Shown: positions 1 to 8,970, counted from the stretch's first letter. The stretch is DNA of 48,180 nucleotides from an uncultured Rhodospirillales bacterium (GCA_902825855.1 CADECW010000044.1:2766-50945), one strand, 5' to 3'. The notes: a model not told the origin generated them from the letters alone. Made by a program: numbers and translations.

Positions 1-902
1 TTCTGGATCTCGGCGCGCGTCTTGTCCGCGAACCACGGCGCGATGATCGCGTAGAGTTCGGCGATGTTCTTTCGTCGCCCGGCGCGGCTGGCGAACTTCT
101 CGTCCTGCAGGCGCGGGTCGCCGATCAGGGCGCGCGTCGCCGGCCATTGCGTGACGGTGTAGACGACGGCGACGTGGCCGTCGCGGCAGGGCAGCACCTG
201 GAATTCCGAGGCCTTGCCTTCGCGGCCGGGCGAGGTGCCGGTGGCGGCGGCACCGGACGCCGCTTTCCAGTTGACCCACTGCATCACCTCGACGAGCGAC
301 ACGCGGACGTGCGGTGGGCGTTGCCCGGCATCGCGCGCGGCGAGCGCGGCGGCAAGGCCCGTGAACGCCGTCAGGCCGGCGGCGTAGGAGGCCTGGTGGC
401 CGCCGAGCTTCAGCGGCTTGCGGTCGGGCTCGCCGATCATGTGCATCAAGCCACCCAATGCCTGGATTGCCAGTTCGCTGACCGGCCGCGCTGCGGCATC
501 CATTTCCGCCGGGAAAGCTGCGATCTCGATCGGCGTGGCCTCGCCGGCGCGGGCCAGCGGCGCGATCGACGCCGGTTCCTCGAACAGGCAGGCGTGGCTG
601 CGATCGAGCAATTGCGCCAGTTTCGCACGGCTCGACTCGATCCGGAGGTCGAGGACAAGCGAGCGTTTGGACGTGTTGAGGAACTGGAACAGGGCGCTGG
701 CGCCGGTCCCGCCGTGCGACAGCAAGGGTGGCGCCTGTCGCACCGGATCGCCGCCCGGCGGCTCGATCTTGATCACGTCGGCGCCGAGATCCGCCGCGAT
801 CTTGGCGGCGAGCGACGTCGCCAGCCTGAGGCTGAGCGGCACGCCGGTGTCGTTCACCTCGACGATGGTGAAACGCCGCAGGGGCAGGGAATCCGTGGTC
901 AT
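1..902 (-). CDS. CaiB/BaiF family CoA-transferase (3' end outside window)
   Basis: Class III CoA-transferase, expected to move CoA between an acyl-CoA and a free carboxylic acid in the cytoplasm. The frame is open from an ATG at 902 to the window edge, about 300 codons with no stop, so the C-terminus is missing. Family features are the early segment ADLGADVIKIEPPGGDPVR, the NTSKRSLVLDL segment typical of CaiB proteins, and the later GGLMHMIGEPDRKPLKLGG and GREGKASEFQVLPCRDGHV blocks. A 74-bp gap separates it from the divergent luciferase-like monooxygenase, so the two probably share a promoter region. The substrate cannot be named. The N-terminus (VEVNDTGVPLSLRLA) departs from the classic family start, so this may be a subgroup with altered activity. 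Confidence 0.88.
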   Translation of the reverse strand, partial: MTTDSLPLRRFTIVEVNDTGVPLSLRLATSLAAKIAADLGADVIKIEPPGGDPVRQAPPLLSHGGTGASALFQFLNTSKRSLVLDLRIESSRAKLAQLLDRSHACLFEEPASIAPLARAGEATPIEIAAFPAEMDAAARPVSELAIQALGGLMHMIGEPDRKPLKLGGHQASYAAGLTAFTGLAAALAARDAGQRPPHVRVSLVEVMQWVNWKAASGAAATGTSPGREGKASEFQVLPCRDGHVAVVYTVTQWPATRALIGDPRLQDEKFASRAGRRKNIAELYAIIAPWFADKTRAEIQ

Positions 903-976
903 CGCGGGATGATCGGCGCAAGCAGCGGCTTCGGTCAACGGCACGCGCGTGCTACGGTGAAAGCGACGGAGGTCAA

Positions 977-2194
977 ATGGCACAGACCGGCAATCACAAG
1001 GGCTTGCAGTTCGGAATTTTCCTCGCCCCGTTCCATCGGCTGGGCGAGAACCCCACGGTCGGCATGGCGCGCGACATGGAGCTGATCGAGTGGCTCGACG
1101 AGCTGGGCTACGACGAGGCCTGGATCGGCGAGCACCATTCCGCGGGCTGGGAAACCATCGCTTCGCCCGAAGTGTTCATCGGCGCCGCGATCGAACGCAC
1201 GCGCTACATCCGCCTCGGCTCCGGCGTGACCAGCCTGCCCTATCACCACCCGCTGATGGTGGCGAACCGCTTCGTGCAGCTCGACCACATGTCGCGCGGC
1301 CGCACCATGCTGGGCTGCGGCCCGGGCGCGCTGCCGTCCGACGCCTACATGATGGGCATCGACCCGTCGACCCAGCGCGATCGCATGGAGCAGTCGCTGT
1401 CAGCCATCATGCAGCTGCTCAAGTGCGAGGACCCGGTCACCATGAAGACCGACTGGTTCGAGCTCAAGGAAGCGCGGCTGCATCTCGCACCCTATTCCTA
1501 TCCGCATTTCCCCATCGCCTGTGCCAGCACCATCACGCCGTCGGGCATGATCGCCGCCGGCAAGCACGGGCTCGGTGTGCTGTCGATCGGCGCCGGCCTG
1601 CCGGGCGGGCCCGAGGCGATGGCAAAACAGTGGGCGATCTACGAGGAGACGGCGGCCAAGCACGGCCACAAGGCCGACCGCTCGAAGTGGCGCATCGTGG
1701 TCAACGCGCATCTCGCCGATGACGACGAGCAGGCGCTGCGGGAGGTCCATGCCGGCGAGCGCTGCGAGACCGTGACCTATTTCGAGGACACGCTCGGCCG
1801 TCCGCCCGGCCGCTCCGACGATCCGTTGCGCGATGGTGTGAAGAACGGCACGACCCTGGTCGGCAACCCCGACACCGTTGCCAAGGGGATCGAGAAGCTG
1901 CTGGGCTACTCCAACGGCGGCTTCGGAGGCATCCTGTTCCGCGCCCACGAATGGGCGAACCGCGAGCAGACGCTGCGGTCGTACGAACTGTTTGCGCGTT
2001 ACGTCATGCCGCGCTTCCAGGGCTCGCTGGACACCATCATCGGTTCGAACACCTGGTCGCGCGAGAATCGCAAGGCTGTGTTCGGCCCGACCGTGGCGGC
2101 GGTCAAGAAGGCGTTCACCGATGTCGGCCGCGAGGTGCCCGACGAATTCCGACAGCGCACGGTGGGCGCGAGGGATGTCAGCGGCGACGACTAG
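977..2194 (+). CDS. LLM-class (luciferase-like) flavin-dependent monooxygenase
   Basis: A 405-residue member of the bacterial luciferase superfamily: TIM-barrel enzymes using reduced FMN (or F420) to oxygenate small organic substrates. Recognisable blocks are the N-terminal beta strand GLQFGIFLAPFHR, the conserved YDEAWIGEHHSAGW segment (EHHS near residues 52-55), the SGVTSLPYHHPLMVANR block and the GRTMLGCGPGALPSDA block. The ATG at 977 has a strong ribosome binding site (GGAGG at 968-972). The length is normal for the larger alkane/limonene-monooxygenase-like branch. The next gene, a small lipoprotein, overlaps its 3' end by 20 bp, so they are probably cotranscribed. The substrate is unknown, and a flavin reductase is not adjacent. 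Confidence 0.9.
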   Translation: MAQTGNHKGLQFGIFLAPFHRLGENPTVGMARDMELIEWLDELGYDEAWIGEHHSAGWETIASPEVFIGAAIERTRYIRLGSGVTSLPYHHPLMVANRFVQLDHMSRGRTMLGCGPGALPSDAYMMGIDPSTQRDRMEQSLSAIMQLLKCEDPVTMKTDWFELKEARLHLAPYSYPHFPIACASTITPSGMIAAGKHGLGVLSIGAGLPGGPEAMAKQWAIYEETAAKHGHKADRSKWRIVVNAHLADDDEQALREVHAGERCETVTYFEDTLGRPPGRSDDPLRDGVKNGTTLVGNPDTVAKGIEKLLGYSNGGFGGILFRAHEWANREQTLRSYELFARYVMPRFQGSLDTIIGSNTWSRENRKAVFGPTVAAVKKAFTDVGREVPDEFRQRTVGARDVSGDD

Positions 2195-2525
2195 AGCCTG
2201 CGCCCTGGCGGCAACCGGGCTCGCCCTCGTGCTGGGTGCCTGCGCGCCGAAAGGCACGCTCGACGGGTCTCAGGTGGAAACAGTCAGGGTCGATGGCCGC
2301 CTGTACGAAGTGCGTGTCGCGCCGGCCGAGATCGAAGGCGAGTACCGTTTGCTGGTCGTGCGCGGCACGCTCGTGGTCAATCCCGATTCGGATCGCGAGA
2401 GCGAACGACTCTGGAATATCGTACAGCCCTTCATGCAACGGACCTGCAAGGGTCCGTTCGTCGTGCTGCAGAACAATCTGGCCGACAAGGTGAACCTCTA
2501 TATCCGCTTCCGCTGCGGCGCATAG
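2175..2525 (+). CDS. Small predicted lipoprotein of unknown function
   Basis: A 116-residue protein not recognised by family. The N-terminus has a short charged start, a hydrophobic stretch and a lipobox ending LGAC, which makes Cys23 the likely lipidated residue and predicts a membrane anchor facing the periplasm. The mature part contains a beta-rich segment (VRVDGRLYEVRVAP, EYRLLVVRGTL) and two further cysteines in RTCKGP and RFRCGA that could form a disulfide. The start at 2175 is chosen because it places the lipobox correctly; it lies inside the end of the monooxygenase gene (20-bp overlap in another frame), which suggests translational coupling. No function is proposed. Confidence 0.7.
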   Translation: MSAATTRACALAATGLALVLGACAPKGTLDGSQVETVRVDGRLYEVRVAPAEIEGEYRLLVVRGTLVVNPDSDRESERLWNIVQPFMQRTCKGPFVVLQNNLADKVNLYIRFRCGA

Positions 2526-2538
2526 AGGTCCGCCCCGA

Positions 2539-3351
2539 TCAGAATTCCTTCTTGTCTCCGGGGTTCATGTCGACGACCTGAACAGACGTCTGGCCCAGCG
2601 CCGCCTTGAACTCGGCCGGCGTGCCCTTGAGGAAGGGGTTGCTGGCGTAGTGCATGGGCATCGCCATCTTGGGCTTGATCAGCTCCTTGATGGCGTAGGC
2701 GGCGTCCTTCGGGTCCATGACGTAGTGTCCGCCGATCGGCACCAGCACGAGGTCGGGCTTGTAATACTCGCCGATCATCTTCATGTCGCCGAACAGGCCG
2801 GTGTCGCCCATGTGGTAGATCTTGAAGCCGTTCTCGAGCTGGATGATGAAGCCGACCGGCTCACCCGCGAAGTAGCTTGTGTCCTTGCCGGTCGCCGGGT
2901 CCTTCAGGATCATTTCCGACGAATGCTCGGCGTGTACCTGCGTGATCTTCACGCCGGGGAAGGGTTCGATGGTACCGCTCTTGTTCATGCGCGGCACGAG
3001 GTTGGCCGGCATCAGGCCGAGCGTCGCCAGCATCTGGTTCATGCCGGCCGGACCCCACATCGGCACGTTGTTGGTCTTGGAGATCTCCATGGCATCGCCG
3101 AGATGGTCGCCATGACCATGGGTCACCAGGACCAGGTCGACCTTGCCGAGCTTGCCGAGATCCTTGAATTCTTCGGGCAGCCTGGTGGCGCCCTTGATCC
3201 AGGGATCGATCATGATGACCTTGCCGCCCGGCGTGGTGAGCTTGAAGCCGGCCTGGCTGAACCACTGCAATTCGGCCTTGTTCTGCGCCTGAGCGGCGCC
3301 GGCCAGCGCCAGCAGGCCCACAATGGCGAACGAGAAAAGACGACCGAGCAT
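2539..3351 (-). CDS. Exported metal-dependent hydrolase, metallo-beta-lactamase fold (UlaG-like)
   Basis: A 270-residue metallo-beta-lactamase-fold hydrolase. The HxHxDH zinc motif is present as HGHGDH at residues 78-83, followed by the UlaG-like block KITQVHAEHSSEM and HMGDTGLFGDM, which supply further metal ligands. An N-terminal signal peptide (MLGRLFSFAIVGLLALAGAAQAQ) predicts export to the periplasm, with cleavage after AQA. The start at 3351 is preferred over the longer frame to 3492 because it begins the signal peptide and has a GGAGGG ribosome binding site on the minus strand (plus-strand GCCCTCCC at 3354-3361). It converges on the lipoprotein gene with a 13-bp gap and diverges from the thiolase gene. 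The substrate is unknown. Confidence 0.88.
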   Translation of the reverse strand: MLGRLFSFAIVGLLALAGAAQAQNKAELQWFSQAGFKLTTPGGKVIMIDPWIKGATRLPEEFKDLGKLGKVDLVLVTHGHGDHLGDAMEISKTNNVPMWGPAGMNQMLATLGLMPANLVPRMNKSGTIEPFPGVKITQVHAEHSSEMILKDPATGKDTSYFAGEPVGFIIQLENGFKIYHMGDTGLFGDMKMIGEYYKPDLVLVPIGGHYVMDPKDAAYAIKELIKPKMAMPMHYASNPFLKGTPAEFKAALGQTSVQVVDMNPGDKKEF

Positions 3352-3475
3352 TTGCCCTCCCGATTGTTGGTTGACCAAACGATAGCATGGTTCTTCATGG
3401 CGGAAGTTGTCGCTTTTCCGTGAGCGCTTGATCGCCCACGATGCAGTGCAACATAGAGAGGGAGTTGGCCCGCCG

Positions 3476-4648
3476 ATGAGCATCAAGGGCAAAGCCTACA
3501 TTGCCGGCATCTACGAACATCCGACGCGGCTCGCCAAGGACATTTCGCTGGCGCAGATCCACGCCCAGGTCGCCAAGGGCGCGCTGGACGATGCCGGCCT
3601 CACCAAGGACGACGTCGACGGCTATTTCTGCGCTGGCGACGCGCCTGGGCTCGGGCCGATGTCGATGGTCGAGTACATGGGCCTGAAGCCGCGCCACGTC
3701 GATTCGACCGACACCGGCGGCTCCTCCTATCTGCTTCATGTCGCCCACGCCGCCGAGGCGATCGCGATGGGCAAGTGCAAGGTGGCGCTGATCACCCTGG
3801 CCGGGCGGCCGCGCGCCGAGGGCATGGCGACCGGCACCGTGCCGCGCAGCCGTGGCGGCACGCCGACACCCGACGAGCCGTTCGAGTTTCCCTACGGGCC
3901 TACCGTGGTGAACATGTACGCCATGTGTGCGATGCGCCACATGCACGAGTTCGGCACGACCTCCGAGCAGCTGGCCTGGATCAAGGTCGCGGCCTCGCAT
4001 CACGCGCAGTACAACGAGCACGCGCTGCTGCGCGACGTGGTCACGGTCGAGGACGTCGTGAACTCGCCGATGATCTCCGATCCGCTGCATCGTCTCGACT
4101 GCTGCGTCATCACCGACGGCGGCGGCGCCATCGTCGTGGTGGCGCCCGAGATCGCAAAGTCGCTCAAGCGCCCGAAGGTCAAGCTGATCGGCGCGGGAGA
4201 GTTCGTGAAGACCCAGATGGGCGGCAAGGTCGACCTGACCTACTCGGGCGCGCGCTTCAGCGGCGCGACGGCCTTCGCCGAGGCCGGCGTGAAGCCGTCG
4301 GACATGAAGTACGTGTCGATCTACGACAGCTTCACCATCACCGTGCTGATGCAGCTGGAAGACCTCGGCTTCGCCGAGAAGGGCAAGGGCGGCAAGCTGG
4401 TGGCCGACGGCAACCTGATCGCCGGCACCGGGAAGCTGCCGTTCAACACCGACGGCGGCGGGCTCTGCAGCAACCATCCGGCCAACCGCGGTGGCCTCAC
4501 CAAGGTGCTGGAGGCCGTGCGCCAGCTGCGCGGCGAGGCGCATCCCAAGGTGCAGGTGAAGAACTGCGATCTTGCCCTGGCGCACGGCACGGGCGGCTCG
4601 CTCGGCCTGCGTCATGGCAGCGGCACCGTCATTCTGGAGAGGGAGTAG
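3476..4648 (+). CDS. Thiolase-like protein of the lipid-transfer/Ltp2 type
   Basis: A 390-residue thiolase-superfamily protein related to SCP2/lipid-transfer thiolases. It retains the C-terminal blocks GGGLCSNHPANRGG and LAHGTGG, but where a degradative thiolase has its nucleophilic cysteine this protein reads VDSTDTGGSSYLLHVAHAA (about residues 76-92), with no cysteine. This resembles Ltp2-type proteins, known to act as retro-aldolases on CoA thioesters together with a DUF35 protein. The adjacent gene, 4 bp downstream, encodes exactly such a DUF35 protein. The start at 3476 has a GAGAGGGAG ribosome binding site about 12 bases upstream; the longer frame to 3407 adds an unconserved leader. Aldol cleavage is inference; a true acyltransferase is less likely. 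Confidence 0.85.
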   Translation: MSIKGKAYIAGIYEHPTRLAKDISLAQIHAQVAKGALDDAGLTKDDVDGYFCAGDAPGLGPMSMVEYMGLKPRHVDSTDTGGSSYLLHVAHAAEAIAMGKCKVALITLAGRPRAEGMATGTVPRSRGGTPTPDEPFEFPYGPTVVNMYAMCAMRHMHEFGTTSEQLAWIKVAASHHAQYNEHALLRDVVTVEDVVNSPMISDPLHRLDCCVITDGGGAIVVVAPEIAKSLKRPKVKLIGAGEFVKTQMGGKVDLTYSGARFSGATAFAEAGVKPSDMKYVSIYDSFTITVLMQLEDLGFAEKGKGGKLVADGNLIAGTGKLPFNTDGGGLCSNHPANRGGLTKVLEAVRQLRGEAHPKVQVKNCDLALAHGTGGSLGLRHGSGTVILERE

Positions 4649-4652
4649 GACC

Positions 4653-5048
4653 ATGGCCGACACCAAGGAGCGCAAATTGCCGGCGCCGACCGCAAGTGCC
4701 GAGACCCAGGCCTACTGGGACGCCGCCGCCAAGGGCAAGCTGCTGATACGCAAGTGCACGAGCTGCGGCGAGCTGCACCATTATCCGCGCACGATCTGTC
4801 CGTTCTGCTTCAGCGACAAGACGGAATGGATCGAGGCTTCGGGCAAGGGCACGATCTACTCCTACAGCGTCATGCGCCGCGCGCCGGTGCCCTATGCCAT
4901 GGCCTACGTCACGCTTGCGGAGGGTCCGCGCATGGTGACCAACATCGTCGACTGCGACTTCGACAAGCTGAAATGCGAGCAGCCGGTGAAGGTCGTCTTC
5001 AAGCCGACCGACGGCGGCCCGCCGCTGCCGATGTTCACGCCGGCTTGA
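4653..5048 (+). CDS. DUF35 OB-fold/zinc-ribbon protein, partner of the thiolase
   Basis: A 131-residue protein of the DUF35 family: an N-terminal rubredoxin-like zinc ribbon (Cys35, Cys38, Cys49, Cys52 in RKCTSCGE and ICPFCF) and a C-terminal OB fold (GKGTIYSYSVM, YVTLAEGPRMVTNIVDCD). Such proteins are obligate partners of thiolase-like enzymes, binding CoA and completing the active site. The start at 4653 follows a GGAGAGGGAGTAGGA stretch that serves as ribosome binding site and contains the upstream stop. The 4-bp spacing to the thiolase gene indicates one operon. The 3' end overlaps the convergent FAD monooxygenase gene by 14 bp. Confidence 0.9.
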   Translation: MADTKERKLPAPTASAETQAYWDAAAKGKLLIRKCTSCGELHHYPRTICPFCFSDKTEWIEASGKGTIYSYSVMRRAPVPYAMAYVTLAEGPRMVTNIVDCDFDKLKCEQPVKVVFKPTDGGPPLPMFTPA

Positions 5049-6468
5049 AGCCGCTGCGCGATCCGTCTCGAGACTGGAAGCGGACAGTGGCGTCGAGGAT
5101 TGACGCAAGCTCGGGTCGTGTGTCGGCCAAGCCGAAGACATAGCGGTCGGGACGCAGCACGGCGGCGCGCTTGTCGTGCATCGCCAGCCACTCGAGGCCG
5201 ACATCCGGCAGCAGCGCGGCTCTGGTTCTAGAGCCATCGAGCAGCGCCGCATCGCCGACGATGGCGAAACGGTCGCCGATCGCTTCGTCCATCGGCGTGC
5301 CGTCGGCGAGGGTCGGCTGGGGAAAGATGGTGCCGACGGGCGGCGGCGCGTCGAGGCGACAGCCCGGACCGAGCTGCGGCTGCGGAAAGTCGAACATTTC
5401 GGCGCCCGCCTCGAAGCGGCGATCGCGCTCGGCGGCTGCCGCAGGATCGGTCTCCTGCAATACGGCGCCGAGCTTCACGGCGAGATCGATGAAGGTCCGC
5501 ACGTGCGGCAGGCGTTCGCTTTCATAGGTATCGAGCAGGGAATCGGGTGCTTCGTCCTTGACGATCGCAGCGAGCTTCCAGGCAAGGTTCGCGGCGTCGC
5601 GCATGCCCGCGCACATGCCCTGACCGAGGAAGGGCGGAGTCTGATGGCAGGCATCACCCGCCAGCAGCAGACGGCCCCTCCGCCAACCCTGCTGCACCAC
5701 CGAATGGAAGGTGTAGACGGCGGCGCGTTCGAGGCGCGCGTCTTGCGGTCCCAGCCAACGCGCCATCATCGGCCAGAAGATGTCGGGGTCGGTCAGGCGC
5801 GCCGGATCGTCGCCCGGCATCAGCATGATCTCCCAGCGCCGCCGCTCGCCGCCGACATTCACCACCGTCATCGGCCGCGCCGGATCGCAGAGCTGGACCG
5901 TGTAGTCGGGCAGGGCCTTTACGCGCGGGCTTGACGGATCGCACAGAAGGTCGACGACCAGCCAGGGCTGGTGCAGGCCGAGATCGATATGCCGGCTGCC
6001 GACCGCCTGCCGTACCAGCGAGCGCGCGCCGTCGCAGCCGACGACGTACCGCGCGTCGAGATCGTCGACCGACGCGACCTCGTGGCCGAGATGGACGCGC
6101 ACATTGGCGAAGCGTCTCAGGCCCGCGCGCAGCACGGCCTCGAGGATCGGCTGATGGAAGTACCAGTTGCCGGCCCAGCCATGCGGGCCTGGCCCGTCGA
6201 TGCCGCGACGGACCATCAGCGTGCGGCCATTGCCACTCACGAAGTGCATGCCCCGGGAGGAGGCGCGCGCGACGTTGGCGATCTTGTCCGCCAGCCCGGC
6301 GTTCTGGAAGATGCGCATGACCTCGCCGTCGAAATGCACGGCGCGCGGCAGAGGAAAGATCTCGCGCTCGCGATCGTAGATTTCGACCGCGAGCCCGGCT
6401 TGGCCCAGCAGGTTCGCCAGAAGCGCGCCGACCGGGCCGCAGCCGACGATGGCTACATCAGCACTCAG
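5035..6468 (-). CDS. FAD-dependent aromatic monooxygenase, MhpA-like, with CTG start
   Basis: A flavoprotein hydroxylase of the 3-(3-hydroxyphenyl)propionate hydroxylase (MhpA) type, 477 residues if started at CTG. It shows the Rossmann motif GCGPVG (residues 9-14), the DG motif GCDGARS (144-150) and the GD motif GDACHQTPP (271-279) that binds the FAD ribityl chain. These enzymes hydroxylate phenolic acids using NAD(P)H and oxygen. No ATG, GTG or TTG lies in frame upstream of the FAD-binding motif. The only reasonable start is CTG at 6468-6466, directly overlapping the stop of the molybdenum hydroxylase gene (CTGA) and preceded by GGAGG 10 bases upstream. The first standard start (GTG, 6339) would delete the FAD-binding fold. 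Confidence 0.88.
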   Translation of the reverse strand: MSADVAIVGCGPVGALLANLLGQAGLAVEIYDREREIFPLPRAVHFDGEVMRIFQNAGLADKIANVARASSRGMHFVSGNGRTLMVRRGIDGPGPHGWAGNWYFHQPILEAVLRAGLRRFANVRVHLGHEVASVDDLDARYVVGCDGARSLVRQAVGSRHIDLGLHQPWLVVDLLCDPSSPRVKALPDYTVQLCDPARPMTVVNVGGERRRWEIMLMPGDDPARLTDPDIFWPMMARWLGPQDARLERAAVYTFHSVVQQGWRRGRLLLAGDACHQTPPFLGQGMCAGMRDAANLAWKLAAIVKDEAPDSLLDTYESERLPHVRTFIDLAVKLGAVLQETDPAAAAERDRRFEAGAEMFDFPQPQLGPGCRLDAPPPVGTIFPQPTLADGTPMDEAIGDRFAIVGDAALLDGSRTRAALLPDVGLEWLAMHDKRAAVLRPDRYVFGLADTRPELASILDATVRFQSRDGSRSGFKPA

Positions 6469-8795
6469 GAATGCAGCGCCTCCCAGACGCGCTCGGGTGT
6501 CGCCGGCATATTAATATGCTTGCCGCCCAGCGCATCGGAGATCGCGTTCATCACCGACGGCAGCGAGCCCGCGCAGCCTGCCTCGCCGCAGCCCTTGGCG
6601 CCCAGCACGTTGGTTTTGGCCGGCACCGAATGATAATCGAGCCGGAAGGAAGGCGTGTCCGACGCGCGCGGCAGCGCGTAGTCGGTGAAGCTGCCGGTCA
6701 GGAACTGGCCGTCCTCGCTGTAGACCGTGCGCTCGAACAGGGCCTGGCCGATGCCCTGCACCACGCCGCCGTGGCTCTGCCCTTCGACCAGCAGCGGGTT
6801 GATGACCGTGCCGAAGTCGTTGACCATGGTGTACTTCACCACCTCGACCCAGCCGGTATCCGGATCGATCTCCACCTCGGCGACGTGTGCGCCGTTGGGG
6901 AAGGCGGACGGGGCCGCCTCGTGGACGTGGCTGACGTCCAGCGTATCCGGCACGCCCTCGGGCAGCTTCAGGCCGCTGCGCAGGCGCTCGGCCAGTTCCA
7001 TGATGCCGACGCCGCGGTCGGTGCCGACGATGGTGAAGCGGCCGAGCTTGAACTCGATGTCGGCGGCCGAGGCTTCCAACGCCACGCCCGCGATCTGCTT
7101 GCCCTTGTCGATGACCTTGTCGGAGGCTTCGACGATCGCAGCACCGCTCGCCATGATCGACTTGGAGCCGCCGGTGCCGCCGCCGGCGATGAGCAGGTCG
7201 CTGTCGCCCTGGATCAGCTTGATCTTCTGGAAGGGGATCCCGAGCTTGTCGCTCAGCACCTGGGCGAACGGCGTCCAGTGACCCTGCCCGTAGTCGAGCG
7301 TGCCGGTGATGATGGTGACGTCGCCGTTGGGCTCGAAGCGGATGCCGCCCATCTCCTTCATCGGCGGCGCCGTGACCTCGAGGTAGTCGCCGACGCCGAG
7401 CCCGCGCAGCTTGCCGCGTGCCGTGCTTTCGGCCTTGCGCGCCTCGAAGCCCGCGATGTCCGCGAACTTCAGCGCCTTGTCCAGCAGCGTCGTGAACTCG
7501 CCGCTGTCGTAGATCGTGCCCGACGCCGTCTTGAAGGGCATCTCGTCCGGCTTGATGTGGTTGCGCCTGCGCATCTCGATCTTGTCGATGCCCATCTCGC
7601 GCGCGGCGGTGTCGATCAACCGCTCCATGAAGTAGTTCGCCTCCGGCCGTCCGGCGCCGCGATAGGCGCCGACCGGCGAGGTGTTGGTGAAGGCGACCTT
7701 GGTCGCGACCTCGATCAGCGGCGTGCGGTAGATGGAGGCGAGATTGCGCGTCACGCCCATCGAACCCATTAGCGGACCGACATTGGCGAGGTAGCCGCCG
7801 ACATTGGCGAAACCGGTCAGGCGCGCCGCCAGAAACCTGCCGTCCTTGTCGAGCGCCAGCTCGGCGTCGAAATCGTGGTCGCGGCCGTGCTGGTCGCTCA
7901 GGAATGCGCCCGAGCGGTCGTCGGTCCATTTCACCGGTCGCCCGAGGAGCTTGGAAGCATGGAACAGCCCGGCATATTCCGGATAGGGCGATCCCTTCAT
8001 GCCGAACGAGCCGCCGACATTGCCCGTCAGGATGCGCATCTGGTTGGGCTTGATCTTGAGCAGCTCGGCCATCTGGTGCTTCAGGCCGAAGGCGCCCTGG
8101 TTGCCGGCGCGCAGCGTGTAGCGGTCGGTCTTGGCATCGTAGTCGGCGACGGCCGAGCGCGGCTCCATGGCGCAGACGACGATACGGTTGCTGACCAGGC
8201 GAAGCCGCGTCACGTGCGCTGCCCTGGCGAAGGCCTCCGCGACCTTGGCGCTGTCGCCGTAGAGATAGTCGAGGCAGATGTTGCCGGGTGCATCGTCGAA
8301 CACGACAGGCGCTCCGGGCCTGGTGGCTTCGCGCGCATCGGTGACGGCGGGCAACTGGTCGATGTCGACGACGACGGCCTCGGCCGCATCCTTGGCGTCG
8401 GCCAGCGTTTCGGCGACAACGAAGGCCACCGGATCACCGACGAACCGCACCTTGTCGGTGGCGAGAGAAGGACGGGTCGGCGTCTTCATCGGCGTGCCGT
8501 CGCGGTTGGGCACCGGGATCAGCGTCTTGAGCGGGCCGTAGTCCGCGAGATCAGCGCCGGTCCATACGCCCAGCACGCCGGGCATTGCCTTGGCCTCGAC
8601 GGTGTCGATGCCCTTGATGACGCCGTGCGCCACCTGGCTGCGCACCATCACGCACCACGCCTGGTTGGGCAGGTTCATGTCGTCGGTATAGCGGCCCTCG
8701 CCGCGCAGCAGGGTCGGGTCTTCCTGCCGCGGCACCGGCTGCCCGATGCCGAATTTCATCAAATTGAGGTCGTTCGCGGCCATCGGCGCGTTCAT
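6465..8795 (-). CDS. Xanthine dehydrogenase/CoxL family molybdopterin-binding subunit
   Basis: A 776-residue large subunit of the molybdenum hydroxylase family, which inserts a water-derived oxygen into aldehydes, N-heterocycles or CO. Motifs are GGSFGMK (residues 261-267), the active-site loop AYRGAGRPE (377-385) and the catalytic glutamate in CGEAGCAG (Glu738). The loop is the AYRGAGR form and not the cysteine-containing AYRCSFR of true CO dehydrogenase, so CO oxidation is unlikely. The medium FAD subunit and the small 2Fe-2S subunit needed for activity are not adjacent. It is followed, with a 3-bp overlap, by the FAD monooxygenase, suggesting a joint aromatic pathway. It diverges from the acyl-CoA dehydrogenase across a 175-bp gap. 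No strong ribosome binding site precedes the chosen ATG. Confidence 0.92.
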   Translation of the reverse strand: MNAPMAANDLNLMKFGIGQPVPRQEDPTLLRGEGRYTDDMNLPNQAWCVMVRSQVAHGVIKGIDTVEAKAMPGVLGVWTGADLADYGPLKTLIPVPNRDGTPMKTPTRPSLATDKVRFVGDPVAFVVAETLADAKDAAEAVVVDIDQLPAVTDAREATRPGAPVVFDDAPGNICLDYLYGDSAKVAEAFARAAHVTRLRLVSNRIVVCAMEPRSAVADYDAKTDRYTLRAGNQGAFGLKHQMAELLKIKPNQMRILTGNVGGSFGMKGSPYPEYAGLFHASKLLGRPVKWTDDRSGAFLSDQHGRDHDFDAELALDKDGRFLAARLTGFANVGGYLANVGPLMGSMGVTRNLASIYRTPLIEVATKVAFTNTSPVGAYRGAGRPEANYFMERLIDTAAREMGIDKIEMRRRNHIKPDEMPFKTASGTIYDSGEFTTLLDKALKFADIAGFEARKAESTARGKLRGLGVGDYLEVTAPPMKEMGGIRFEPNGDVTIITGTLDYGQGHWTPFAQVLSDKLGIPFQKIKLIQGDSDLLIAGGGTGGSKSIMASGAAIVEASDKVIDKGKQIAGVALEASAADIEFKLGRFTIVGTDRGVGIMELAERLRSGLKLPEGVPDTLDVSHVHEAAPSAFPNGAHVAEVEIDPDTGWVEVVKYTMVNDFGTVINPLLVEGQSHGGVVQGIGQALFERTVYSEDGQFLTGSFTDYALPRASDTPSFRLDYHSVPAKTNVLGAKGCGEAGCAGSLPSVMNAISDALGGKHINMPATPERVWEALHS
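6466..6483 (-). promoter_or_regulatory. Ribosome binding site and non-standard CTG start of the FAD monooxygenase
   Basis: On the minus strand a GGGAGG motif (GGAGG core at plus positions 6479-6483) is followed by 10 bases and then CTG at 6468-6466. The CTG shares TG with the TGA stop of the upstream gene, exactly where an ATGA overlap would be expected. This is either genuine CTG initiation or an ATG start that has mutated; the coding frame beyond it is intact. Confidence 0.6.
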
Positions 8796-8970
8796 GGGCG
8801 GTCCGTCCGGATGAGGTTTGGAGGTAGGTCTTCATCATATCGTATCGACCAGGCTTTGCCGCCAGGTCCGCAATGCAGGTCTCGTATCGCGGTTTGCCCG
8901 ATCTCTCGGCGCTGGCACCCCGCAGGGACCGTGCCAACAATGACCCCACATTCGTTACGGAGGTGTTTCG

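Noticed and set aside
6465..8795. True aerobic CO dehydrogenase (CoxL form I)
   Set aside because: The active-site loop is AYRGAGR without the cysteine that characterises form I enzymes, and coxM and coxS are not adjacent.
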